DNA of 64,000 nt, taken from Paguma larvata. Lineage: Eukaryota > Chordata > Mammalia > Carnivora > Viverridae. Where the stretch lies: positions 682,001 to 746,000 of the forward strand of contig CM057844.1 of assembly GCA_030068075.1 (NCBI GenBank). Direction: 5' to 3'. Below the pieces are notes generated by a model that was given only the letters and a program-made list of their open reading frames with translations, ran no database searches and had not been told where the DNA came from. Below, piece by piece: positions 1 to 11,100 of this stretch. A program made the position numbers and the translations under genes. Position 1 is the first letter of the stretch; the number at the start of each line of letters is the position of its first letter.

Positions 1-1565
1 GGGGGAAGAATAGAAATTAGACTTTAAACAAAAATTAAAGTCCCCATCCAACATAAATTTCTCAAAATCTGGCTCTGTCTCCTCAGCAAATTCCCTTAAC
101 TCCCAAACTCTTCTACCTTCCCCAGAAAATCCCTTAAACACTGAACTGCTTACTTCGGCTTCCCTTTCCCTACAAGATTTACAGACAGCACTCTGGCCTG
201 GTCTCTAAGCCAGGGGTCTACAAGTTACTCATGTAAATATTAAAAGCCGATGAGCGAATTTAACAGAGCACCCAAGGTAGATAATAAGGCTTAGAGAGAA
301 GGCTCTTTTTGCTGGGCTCTATAATCAGGCTCTGCTAGCTTTAGGCCTTCCTGTGCAATGTCCTTTGCAGCTATATCCTAGACTCCCACCCAAATAATTC
401 ACATACTCTAGATAGCAGCAGATTTTTTAACATTATAAAGGCCTTAAAGGACCTTAAAAGCCTGGACTTTCACTGACTCCTACCAAATTAAAAGAAAATA
501 CCAGATTAATGTCCATTTACAACCCTACTCATAAGCACCTTGTTTGGCTGCTAAGGGGTGTTCTTCCCATCCACGTTCATATTGTAGTTATCAGACAAGC
601 CAGATAGCTCCCTGAAAGCCCTCCCACTCCTCCCCCACCTGAGGAAACATGACTAGCATTTCTTCTAGGACCTCCTACAAATGATCAGCTGAAGAATGAT
701 GCTAGGGACTGATAGACAGGCTTTTCTTCCTAAGATAAAGGTCCAAGATTGAAATGTGCACTCAGAAAGGAGGCCTTTGTTAAAATGCTATGTATAGACG
801 TTACAAAGGCATACTGCATTAAACGTGGAAAATATCTGCTGTTTGTCCAGACTGAAAACTGACAAGACATTTAAAAGATTTTTTTAACTAGCTCTGTGGC
901 TGGAGACCGGCCAGACTAGAAGCTGATATTCAGAGATTGATATAATTTTTTTAGGTCTTTTCCCCTAAGCTAAAATGAAACTATGTTCCCAGAGGAAAAG
1001 AAAAATCTTCTGAAGCCTCTGTAAAAGGTTTTACTAAAACACTACAAAGCTCTCTGATAAAATAAACAAAAACATATAATGTGGTTGGATGGTGGATCAA
1101 ACTATGATATCATTTAGGCTGCAACTCAATTCTTTTAAAGAATTGAGAACAAGTCTTTTCTTATAAAACTTTGCTAAACTAAAAATGCAGCTTTACAGAT
1201 GGCTTGAAGTTCACCTGTTCCTTTTTACCAATGCCCTTCCCCTTAATTTATCTTAAAAGACCTATAACATGCATTCTTCCTTGTGCCTTTGAAATTGAAA
1301 TGTTAAAGTACAGAATTCAGGGAGGTAAAACAAAAAAGGGAATGGTCACTTGGAACCTGGTCTCATGGGAAATTTTAAGCATATGGAAGCTGAAAGGGCT
1401 TGGTTTGCATCTGTTGATATGTTTGTGTATTCTATATGTATGTGTTGTAATTGGGTATTATCTTCTATGTCCAAACGGTGTCAACAAAACTAATTTGTAA
1501 GAGAGCTCTATTTAACTGGCTTAAAGAAATGAAGTGCTTACATAAATTGAATTCTCAAAATATAT
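1..1565. other. AT-rich sequence without a recognised gene
   Basis: The stretch lies in the large ENTPD6 intron or beyond. Its composition and scattered short frames look like degraded retroviral-type sequence, but no protein motif was identified. Nothing is claimed. Confidence 0.3.
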
Positions 1566-1569
1566 AGAA

Positions 1570-1682
1570 ACTCGGCACGTCTGGCTGGCTCAGTTGGTGG
1601 AGCATGTGACTCCTGATCTCAGGGTCGTGGGTTAGAGCCCTCATTGGGTGTAGAATTTACTTTAAAAAAATTAAAGGATAAA
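1570..1682 (+). mobile_element. Old CAN-SINE fragment
   Basis: A tRNA-related head (GGCTGGCTCAGTTGGTGGAG) is followed by CTCCTGATCTCAGGGTCGTG and an A-rich tail. It is the older, less felid-specific subtype. Confidence 0.8.
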
Positions 1683-1683
1683 A

Positions 1684-1892
1684 TATTTCTTTTCTTTTTT
1701 TTTTTTTGAGAGAGAGCATGCGTGCTTGCGAGTAGGGAAAATGGACAGGCAGAGGGAGAGAGAGAAAGAATCTTAAGCAGGCTCCACGCTCAGCAGAGAG
1801 CCAGATGCTCGATCCCATGACCCTGGGATCATGACCTGAGCAGAAATCAAGAGTTGGTTACGTAACTGACTGAGCCACCCAGGGATCCCAAA
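1684..1892 (-). mobile_element. CAN-SINE, minus strand
   Basis: A poly-T start and TTTTGAGAGAGAG are followed by the reverse complement of the SINE body, ending TGAGCCACCCAGGGATCCC. It lies immediately next to another SINE. Confidence 0.88.
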
Positions 1893-2036
1893 GACAAAAT
1901 CTTTAAAAAAAAAAAAAAAAAAACTAACCCAAATGTTCTCAAGTTCATGTGATGTAGTATTAACCTTTAGTAAATAAAAACTAGTTTAAGTTTGTTGATT
2001 AAAATAGGCAGGTCTTCAGAAGTTATCAGCATGGCA

Positions 2037-2231
2037 GAGTTCCTGGGTCGCTCAGTGGTTGAATGTTTGACTCAACTCTTGACTTCAGCTCAGGTTACAA
2101 TCTCAGGATTATGGGACTGAGCCCATGCTGAGCATGGAAACTCCTCAAGATTCTCTCTCTCCCTCTCCCTCTCTCCTAGGCTTGCGTGTGTCCTCTCTCT
2201 CTCTCCCTCTCAAATTAAAAAAAAAAAAAGT
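2037..2231 (+). mobile_element. CAN-SINE, diverged
   Basis: The head is TTCCTGGGTCGCTCAGTGG. The body is diverged, with a long CT-rich segment and an A(12) tail. Confidence 0.85.
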
Positions 2232-2767
2232 TACTCATATGAAATATGAATATCAGTATGAAATACTTTATGAAATATTTTTATTCTACCTCGGTTTAAT
2301 TAGGGTCAAATAAGTTCATGCCATCTCTTACAAAAATCTGCCAGCCAGAAAAACAGCTTGGGATGATGGCTGACTTTGTTTAAGGTCTCATGAAGCAGTC
2401 TAAACACAGTTGTTAAGAACAAGTAAATTAAATAGACACAAGTAGTATAAGTTTTTAGGTGAACTTTTCAACAACAATTATGTTTTTTGGTATGTGTACT
2501 TAAAAAGTTTTTCCAAATCTTTTGGATAAGCTAAAGCTTTAAACTTTTGCTAAATGATGACTTAAAAGTTAAATTCACTGACTATCCAGACCATTTCTAA
2601 TCAAGATAAAGAAATTAATAGAACATTAATTACTGAAGTGTATAGATTTATACATTTTTATTTCCTTTTACGGAAGAACTAAAAGGCATTTGGATCATAA
2701 GTAAACATAGCTTTTGCCATACTGAAAAAAAATAAGGCTACGAGGAAGCATGTCTCTAGAAATTATT

Positions 2768-2951
2768 GTTTATTTTTGAGGGGGGGGGAGAAGGGGGGAG
2801 GGGCAGAGAGAGAGGGAGACACAGAATCTGAAGCAGGCTCCAGCTCTGAGCTATCAGCACAGAGCCTGATGCGGGGCTTGAACTCATGAACCATGAGATC
2901 ATGACTTGAGTCAAAGTCAGAAGCTTAACCAACTGAGCCATCCAGGCACCC
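2768..2951 (-). mobile_element. Felid SINE with target-site duplication
   Basis: The body ends TGAGCCATCCAGGCACCC. A perfect 12 bp duplication CTAGAAATTATT occurs at 2756-2767 and 2952-2963, which fixes the insertion limits. Confidence 0.93.
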
Positions 2952-2963
2952 CTAGAAATTATT

Positions 2964-4248
2964 AAATGTATTCATAAGTTTGCCAATCTGAACAATGCTG
3001 GCGTAAGACAGTTTACAACTGTTAACTTCTTAGTCAAAGGTTCTAAGGGTTAATTCTAATTAATCTATGTAACAAAATTACTAGCAATAATAATGGAAAT
3101 AACTCTGTATGCAAGGACAGTAAAATGTGTTTTTGGTAAGAAGAGGTATGAGGTATAAAGATGCATTTTTGTTAAGGGGAAAGAAAGTAAATTTGTCTCA
3201 AGTAAAACTGGTTATTTCCAAATGGGAAAAAGGAGAATAAAGACAAATTAAATGGAAAGCTGGAAAGACAGAGAAAATCTCACCTTGTGTGATTAAGTTG
3301 GCTAAAACTGAATGAATTTATTTAGGTTATAAAATGAAGTTTTAAAATCAGTAGTGTACTTATATAAAACCAAAGTTGAATGTTCTTTCACCTACTAAAA
3401 GGACAAAGTTTTCTGGAACTAATAACTGGCCTACTCCTGACAAGACTATGAAAGGCTTTTTGTTACCTTTTAAGTAACCAGCCTACAAAAAGCAAAGATT
3501 ATGTTTTATCAAAATAATTTTGTTTTAACAGGTCTTTGATCAGTTTTGCTCACAACTATGTATTTGCCCTTAAAATCCTTTGTCATTTTGGTTAAACAGA
3601 TAAGTAATGTTTCATAATTATCTGTAATTTGTATTAGTCAAGTGTACAAATCTTGTGTTTTTTTGACAAAGTTCCAAAATCAAATTCTAAATGAAGACTT
3701 TTTTGGCCTCCAACTAAGTTTGAGACTTTTAAGAGGGCACCTAGAACATCTCAAAAGACATGCTCTCTCTACAAAGAGATGTTACACTGAGTTTATCTGT
3801 TATGTTAAATTACCCAGGAAGCATGTCAAATAAGTGATGATAAGCCTTCTTAAGTTATACTATATGTATAGTATGTATAGTTACATAGTATGTATACTAA
3901 CTATAGTTAGTAACATGTACTAACATAAGAATTATAGAAATTAAGAAATTCCTAAAATTCTGTTATGTCCTGGTATAATGTTATGTCATAATTGTTACCT
4001 TAAAATATTGCACACCACAGAAATAACCAGACCTCTTTGTCAATTCCACTACAATGAACTCTCACCAGATCTTTGACATGGGCATTTTAAGTCTCTTGTC
4101 ACTGTTATTGTTTCACTCTGATGCTCTGCAAAAGTGTTCCTACAAAAGTACTTCCCTTAAGGAGATTCAAGAAAAGGACTTTTGACAAGTCCAGGTCTGA
4201 TAACTTTATGATCATAAAACTGGGCTGGGTAAGAATTTTCAGAGCTAG
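2964..4248. other. Gene-free AT-rich stretch
   Basis: No gene or certain repeat family was recognised. A short AT-rich palindromic patch (TATAGT/ACTATA words) lies at 3854-3918. Confidence 0.3.
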
Positions 4249-4249
4249 A

Positions 4250-4460
4250 GGCACCTGGGTGGCTCAGCTGGTTAAGCATTAGACTTCAGCTCAGGTCATG
4301 ATCTCACTGTTTATGAGTTTGAGCCCCATGTCGGGCTCTGTGCTAACAGCTCAGAGCCTGGAGCCTGCTTTGGATTATGTGTCTCCCTCACTCTGCCCCT
4401 TCCCTACTCGCACTCTGTGTCTCTCTCTCAAAAATACATAAACATTAAAAAATTTAAAAA
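4250..4460 (+). mobile_element. Felid SINE, first of a head-to-tail pair
   Basis: It starts GGCACCTGGGTGGCTCAG and ends in a AAAAATACATAAACATT tail. The next SINE begins about 10 bp further on, so the second copy probably inserted into the A-rich tail of this one. Confidence 0.93.
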
Positions 4461-4463
4461 AGG

Positions 4464-4695
4464 GGCGCCTGGGTGGCTCAGTCGGTTGAGCATCCGACTT
4501 CGGCTCAGGTCATGATCTCACCGTTCCCAAGTTTGAGCCCCGAGTTGGGCTCTGTGCTGACAGCTCAGAGCGTGGAGCCTGTCTCAGATTCTGTGTCTCT
4601 CTCTCTGTCTGTGCCCCTCCCCTGCTCATGCTCTGTCTGTCTGTCTCTCTCTCAAAAATAAATAAACATTAAAAAAAAATTAAAAAAAAATAAAG
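4464..4695 (+). mobile_element. Felid SINE, second of a head-to-tail pair
   Basis: It starts GGGGCGCCTGGGTGGCTCAG, close to the young felid consensus. The open frame inside (starting MAQSVEHPTSAQ) is a SINE artefact. Confidence 0.95.
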
Positions 4696-4854
4696 CAGTG
4701 TTTAAAAAAATAATTTTCAGAGCTAAATGGAAAACTGGATTTAAGGGAAACAAATACTAATTACATGGAACTGAATAAACTGAGGAGGATTATAGTTTTA
4801 ATGAGTTTTTGTTTGAAACATTGCCTGTTCTTTTATGTTTTGTTTTTCCAGATT

Positions 4855-5028
4855 AAAAAAAATTTTTTTAACATTTAATTATGAGAGAGAGAAAGCACAA
4901 ATGGGGGAGGAGCAAAGAGAGGGAGACAGAGAATCTGTTGCAGGGTTCAAACTCTCAAACCATGAGATCATTACTTGAGCTGAAACCAAGAGCTGGCCGC
5001 TTAACTGACTGAGCCACTCAGGTGCTCC
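4855..5028 (-). mobile_element. Felid SINE with target-site duplication
   Basis: The 14 bp duplication TGTTTTTCCAGATT occurs at 4841-4854 and again, with one mismatch possible, at 5029-5042. The body ends GAGCCACTCAGGTGCTCC. Confidence 0.92.
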
Positions 5029-5082
5029 TGTTTTTCCAGATTTAAGGAAATGTTTTTTTCTCTTTTTTCTTAAGCTATCAAC

Positions 5083-6241
5083 TGTTGGGAGCCATTTTAA
5101 GCTCACAGGTTGAGCTCCCTCGCTGTGTGGGTTCACAGGTTGAGCCCCCTCCCTGTATGGGCTCACAGGTTGAGACACCTCCCTGTGTGGAAAAGGCAGT
5201 TGAAGCAGAGCTCCCGCTAGTCAAAATGGCACCTAGTCTTACCTCCTTCTAAATAATTTTTCAGGCTTGGATTTCTTGAGCTGCTCTCCTTGGCCCCAAG
5301 GAATGTAATGCTCTTTTGTTTTGGCATTTATTTATTTTAAAATTTTTTTTTTATGTTTTTTATTTATTTTTGAGAGCAGGAGAGACAAAGCATGAGTTGT
5401 GGAGGGTCAGAGAGAGAGAGGGAGACACGGTATCTGAAGCAGCCTCCAAGCTCCGAGCTGTCAGCACAGAGCCCGACGCGGGGCCCAAACTCAAGACTGT
5501 GAGATCATGAGCCGAAGTCGGATGCTTAACCAACTGAGCCACCCAGGTGCCCCTGTTTTGGCATTTAGATAAAAGGGAAGGACCTGGAGCACATGCTTTG
5601 ATGGGTTACATCGGAATGAGAGAAGCCTGGCCAGAAGAAATCTTGGGGAAATTAAATTAAAATTGCATCTTGGGGAAGGGTTGCACAAATTGATAGCAGT
5701 TATGAGCTGGCTGAATATTGGTGTGCTTTGTGTAATCGTTGGGCCCCTATTATGTAAATTCACTCATTCATAAGCAAAGGACAAGCATTGGGAATTCTGT
5801 CCTTGCTGGATGGGTTGCACCTCCCCCACTGTAGTTGGAAGAATAGGCAGAATGACTCCTGGCCTGTTTATAGATAATTAACAGAGGCAGGCCTAGGTAA
5901 TGCCCTGTTCTCTCCCCCTGCCTTAAATTTATATGCTGATTAACTCGAAAACAACTTGCAAGATTGAGGAAATCACCGCTTTGCTGATAAAAACACATTA
6001 TTGTTCAAACTATGCTTACTGATGGGATGTCACTCATTGCTGTAATGTCATTCACTACTTTTAAATAAAGACACTGAGACCAGGAGGGCAGAGATGCCAG
6101 ACTAGCCAGAGATGCCAGAATAGCCATAGCTGCCTGCTTGGTGATCAGACTACATCTCATGGTTCTCTCATTCCTTTCGCCTAACCGTCCATCCTTTGGG
6201 GACCCCTGGACTCAGCTGGAGCAGGACTCTGGCAATCAACA
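5083..6241 (+). mobile_element. LTR-like element containing a SINE
   Basis: It begins TGTTGGGAGCC and ends GGCAATCAACA, so it has TGTTG/CAACA inverted ends. An AATAAA signal is at 6064-6069 on the plus strand, about 175 bp before the end, as in a retroviral R region. The U3-like part has a three-fold repeat of CTCACAGGTTGAG near 5100-5175. Without the SINE it is about 920 bp. No matching target duplication, primer-binding site or polypurine tract was seen, so it may be a solo or a truncated proviral LTR of unknown class. Confidence 0.6.
5331..5553 (-). mobile_element. Felid SINE inside the LTR
   Basis: A perfect 14 bp duplication TGTTTTGGCATTTA occurs at 5317-5330 and 5554-5567. The insertion is younger than the LTR that it interrupts. 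Confidence 0.95.
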
Positions 6242-7500
6242 AATTGGTAAGATATACCTTTGTGAACAAAGATGAAACAATTACTTTTTCTCCCTGATAC
6301 TTTCAGAATTTGGAAACTTACTGAATATTCTTATTTTCATCGTAATATAGTTATATATGTAAGTTCAGTAAGAATCTATTATCCTGTGTCTCTAGAACAC
6401 AACTAGAAATACTGGCTATATTACCAAGGTTTTGACTAGAATGTCATATTTGAGAAGGTCTATGTGTAAGCTCAGACATGACCAGACAGTTTTAAGGAAC
6501 TAAGGATGGCAATTTGAACCCAATGAAGCCCTCTGAAAAAACTAACCTGATATCTTGCTTGAAGGGTTCCCAGCATGCTTACCAGGTGAGTAAATGTCAT
6601 TTTCTGGCAGGTGCAGGAACCTCATGATATTTTAGGGAACTTGAGAGGAATTCGCCTAAACTATAGGTATGGCAGGTTAAGTCTGATGGCCTTGGCTTGA
6701 TGTTCTAGCTTCAAGAGGGTATTTTAAAAACTTCAATCTGAGATTCCTTAGGAAAGTTCCAGCAAAGAGGATTAAAAGAGCCTATAAGGTTAATCCCTTT
6801 TCTTGCTGCACTTATGCAAGTAATCGGACCAAATTTATTGAAAATAAACTTAATCTGCAAACAAATTAGTCTACTGCATTTATATCTGGTAGAAATGGAG
6901 TGACTACTAGAAATCATAGTATACATCTGTGGGTATGAGATTCTACTCCTGCTGTCTTTGAGGTTTTATTTTCTGCCTGTAAATTGGACTGGAGCCTCAT
7001 TATTCTACTTTTCTCGGATAGCTGGCTGTAACTCTCCAAACTAACATTTCCAGTTTTACTCCCACACTTCTGACTTGGAATCATTGAGAACTAAAACTGC
7101 CCTTTTTTTGAAGCCATGTGACCTAGGTTGGACAAGTGGATATAAACTTCAGAGAAATCACCGCAACAGCTCACGTATGGATAATCTTCTTGCCTGCTGC
7201 TGTGTGGACCATTCAGAAAGATCACCAGACATTCAAACTGCAACAGGAAAACCTATCCGTTTGCCACTGCCTGCCCGTGCTGAAGGTGCTTCAAGCTGGA
7301 CATCTAGAAATCTTCTCACATGGCTGCCTTCAGAACAAACTAGAATTACAATCGGCTCCAATCATTAACCACTGTTTATTTCCACAGAAATGCCTTTTAC
7401 TTAAATACCTGATTACTTGCACCACAGGCCTAACTTTGGAAGCCCACCTGCATCACTGCCTCCTGAAATGAGACACGACTATCTAAGTAAACCCATCTAC
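6242..7500. other. Gene-free stretch, possibly retroviral remnant
   Basis: There are overlapping frames of about 100 codons at 7075-7471, but no recognised domain. The position between two LTR-like segments suggests degraded retroviral interior. This is inference only, and no gene is claimed. Confidence 0.3.
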
Positions 7501-7589
7501 TATCAGGAATAAGAGCCTGGTTCAGTGAGATGGAACAATCTACTAGCTTGACTTCTGGACTGTGAAACTTCTTAGAGAAATTTCAAAGG

Positions 7590-7955
7590 CAGGACTAACA
7601 GAGAGTCGAATAGATGACCCCAAAATATGCCGCTTTGGGAGGTGCAGTGTTATGAGCTAAAAATCAAGACCCAGAAGATTCAAGAATAATTTTTACCTTT
7701 CTCTTAAATACCTAAAAGAATTTAGATAGGGGGTCTATCCCAGAGAGCTGTTACCAGAGTTAAGTTTTTAAGAATGACCTCTGTATGAGAGGGCAAACAC
7801 ATTTAATGACCAAACATCTGTTCTTATTATTGTCCTGTGACTCCCCCTGCCCCTCCCCTTTTTAAACTGTACTATTATTATTTTATTGTTAAGGAATCCA
7901 CTTCTGTGACTGTCATGAAGCCCAGGCTGGGTTAACAGTAGAGTCCTAGAAGTAA
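7590..7955 (+). mobile_element. LTR-like segment (class I ERV type)
   Basis: Phrases such as GATGACCCCAAAATATGCC, followed by a mid-section with AATGACCAAACATCTG and a CT-rich U5-like end, are typical of ancient class I mammalian LTRs. The family was not determined. Boundaries are approximate and no target duplication was defined. Confidence 0.4.
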
Positions 7956-8079
7956 TTATACCCAACTTTGGACTTTCTGTTTATAAGCGCTGTCTTCCCT
8001 CTCTAGTTGGGAGCACCTTTCCTGAAGGGCCCCTCAAGCCTGCTGAGCAAGGAGGGCTGTGAATTCTCATTCCACTCAC

Positions 8080-8144
8080 CAGGTTTCCCCTCCATGCCAC
8101 CCAGAATTGCCAGCCGTGCCGACATCAATCCAAGGCCCAGGTAG
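8080..8144 (-). CDS. ENTPD6: ENTPD6 coding exon 8, last one inside the window
   Basis: The 65 bp exon encodes (S)[20 protein letters not shown] and P, leaving in phase 1. The acceptor is TTTCCACAG and the donor GTGAGT. The next human exon (starting KDGKELVSP) was sought in 1-8079 on the minus strand and not found, so the following intron is at least 8 kb here. Confidence 0.95.
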
Positions 8145-11100
8145 CTGTGGAAAGAAAATCCTAGGTGAAGGGCTGGCCTGCCACAGGAAGCACTCGGTGC
8201 CATCTTCAACTTCACCTCCAGTACGGTCACCCGGCCTGGATCCAAAACAAGTGGGATAGGGAGGAAACTGTGCCGAGGCAGCAGACTTTCTGCTCCTAGA
8301 AGCCTCTCTTTGTGGAGTTGAGGGCATTCGGCTCAACAAATGAAAGCCTATTAATTGACAAAAGCTTGCTTAGGAGCTGTGGACGCCAGTAAATGACACA
8401 GATGCACCTTGATCTTTATAGAGCACACATGCTTTATGCCAAGAATCTACTAAAGGTGCCACATGGTAAATAGATGGCTCAGAAAATTCTGCACTATCCA
8501 TGGGCTCTTCCCATCATTTGGAAACCTCCCAAGCAGAGCAGAATAAGCACGAAAAAGAAAAATGTGATTTTACTGTAGGTGAATTGAAAAATGAAGCAGG
8601 GAGAAGGCAGGAGAAGGCAGGAGAAGGCAGGAGAAGGCAGGAGAGGAGGGAGGAAGAGGAGGGAGGAAGAGGAGGGAGGAAGAGGAGGGAGGAAGAAGAG
8701 GAGGAGGGAGAGACTCCAGCAGGGGGAATTTCTGGGGCTTGGCCTGTTTGTGACCCAGTGCTCTGGCCACTGCACAGGGCTGGCTGAGCCACACTCCTGG
8801 ACAGGCAGCCCCTCCACCTTCACTCCCGAAACAAACCTGTAAGAATAGAGCTTGTAGGTCCGATTAAACATCTGGAGTGATGTCAGGTAGCCAGGTGGGG
8901 AGGTCTGGAGGGTGTCCTGAGGAAGAATGTGAGGATTACTATCCTTCCTACTGGTTTTTCGTTTGAAAAGACCGGGGTATTCACAGATGCATTCAATTAA
9001 ATTAGTGTTTCATTAAGTCACATGTTATGAAAGAGATTGGAACAAGCAATAAAAATAAAAGATCCGAAATGAAAAGCTATGTTTTCCCTTCTTATAAGTA
9101 ACATTTACCATTCTGACAAATATGGCCCAATCAAGACAACTGTCAGTAAATTTAAATGTTCTTTCACTGAAAACTAAAAATAATAAAAAAAATTGGTGGG
9201 TGAGGAAGGCACTCTGTAGTTAACTATGGTCTTGACTGAGAGCATTTTGATCTCCTTTACAAAGTCTGTCACACAGGGCTTGAGCTCTCTCAAGTTCTAA
9301 TGGCCCCTTACCTAATGGCCCTTTCTCTGGCTGCCCTTGGTGGAAGGGGGAGCATCTCACATCCTTTGGCCAAAGGCTTCTAGGTAGTATCTAATTTATT
9401 ACCCCACTGAAGACCAAATTTCCATTTTTTTTCCCCAGGCAGAGTTAAAATCAAGTGAAGAAGCATTAACTGTGAATGAGTCTGGCTTTCAGGACAGGAA
9501 CTAACTACACAGGCCCAGAGGCTCCAGTTCTATGGGTCTCCCCTGTGGGGCTGCAACTCCTGGGGGCGGGTGCCCTTTGGAGGGTAGGGGCCACAGTGGG
9601 GTGGCAGGGGCCAGTTACCTCGACTCTTGGAAGGAAGGTGATCTGAGTGGACCCTCCACCCAAATCCAGCATGCCCACACTGCTCCTTCCTGGGGTTTTC
9701 AAACTGCCTGGAGCACAGTGAATAGAAACCAACACGGTACTGTCACGTTAGTAATTAGACAAGAACAGCCAAAAAAGTAAAAAGAGTTTAGGAGCCAAGC
9801 TCCTCAGTGGAAAGAAAAACAGAGAAACAGCTGTATTTAACAATCTCTATGAAAGGATGCACTACATGTTAAGGGACATGAACATGGCTCCACTGGCTAT
9901 GGCTTTAACAAAATAGGATGACACTGATCTTTAGCACAGGCCTGCCTGTATCTACTGCTCACCCCTCAGAGACAGACTTCCATGATGTCCCTTCGTGCCC
10001 ACAGGCACGTCTTCCCACAGCCTAGCACTCCCAATCTGGCCCCTAACATGGCTCTCCATCCCCAAGGGGCAAATTCTGCCACAAAGCTTTCTTTTTCATA
10101 CATGCGTCATACACACTAGTCTTTGCCATAATTATAATAGATAAAAATCAACATGCACTGAGAATAACCTAAGAATAATGACTCCTTGCCACCTCGTTCC
10201 AAGAACTAATGTTTTTATTCTCTGTTCTGCCTACAGAACAGGAATTCAATTCTAAGGTGATAAGCATGCACACCACATTTACTATTTGAAAGCATGACTG
10301 GTTTTATTCATGACTTTACTCAGAAATGAGAGGACAGGGTCCCAGGTGGGTGTGGCTGCAGAAGACGCAGGAGCCTTGCTGGTGAAAACCAAGCCTATGG
10401 AGAAGCTGCTTTTCCTAGCATTTTTATCTGCAAGCTCCATGCTTGCCCTGATGAGCCTCCAACCCATCCAACACCCTACTTTAGGCAGCAACACTGGGGG
10501 GCCCTAAGGGGTTAAAGAGTAGAAATGAGGCTGCTGCTGTCAAGAATGGCATCTGTGGACTGTCAGCTTTGGATGAGTGGGGAGGAATGTACCTGTTAGG
10601 AAGTTGACGGTGATCCACGCTGAAACGCCTACAAGAGAGGGTCACAGACAGCATGTGAATCACCTGAGATACTGTAAAGAACACATGCACTCAAATGACC
10701 ACTGTCAGATTGCAGGAGCTCGAAGTGAGCACCTCTCACTCCTCAGCCTCCAGACCAACTTCAGGAAGAAGCATCAGTCATCAAGTCACCAGCAGCTTCT
10801 GGAAGACTGTTCCAGAAGACACCACACTAAAACACTACAATACTCTGTCAAATGTCACATCTCTGCCTCCTATTCTTTATCATCAACTTCATTTTTTTGG
10901 AAGAGACCCAAATGTTGCTCTCCCCTCCCCTGGTCAGGAATCTGAGTGTTTCTCTCTTAGCATTAACAATGTAACAGCAAACTTCTAAATATGGTAGTAA
11001 ATGGGGATTCTCTCTAAATGTTCTTAAAACTGAAAAGAGGATTTGTTTTCAGAAACTTCATCCGTGCCAAGTTTGAAGCTGGTCAAGAAGAGAACCCGTC

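Noticed and set aside
3850..3918. AT-rich palindromic patch as a possible regulatory hairpin
   Set aside because: Short TATAGT/ACTATA words in AT-rich DNA form such patterns by chance, with no longer stem.
4473..4661. Series of similar small proteins starting MAQSVEHPTSAQVMIS or MAQLVKLLTLTQVMIS (also at 2756, 5360, 42022, 54867, 63270)
   Set aside because: They are translations of the same felid SINE in one frame, not a gene family.
8494..8871. Frames of 74-125 codons rich in Glu/Arg or Pro/Ser on both strands
   Set aside because: They come from the polypurine repeat. Only 8837-8916 on the minus strand is coding, as an ENTPD6 exon.
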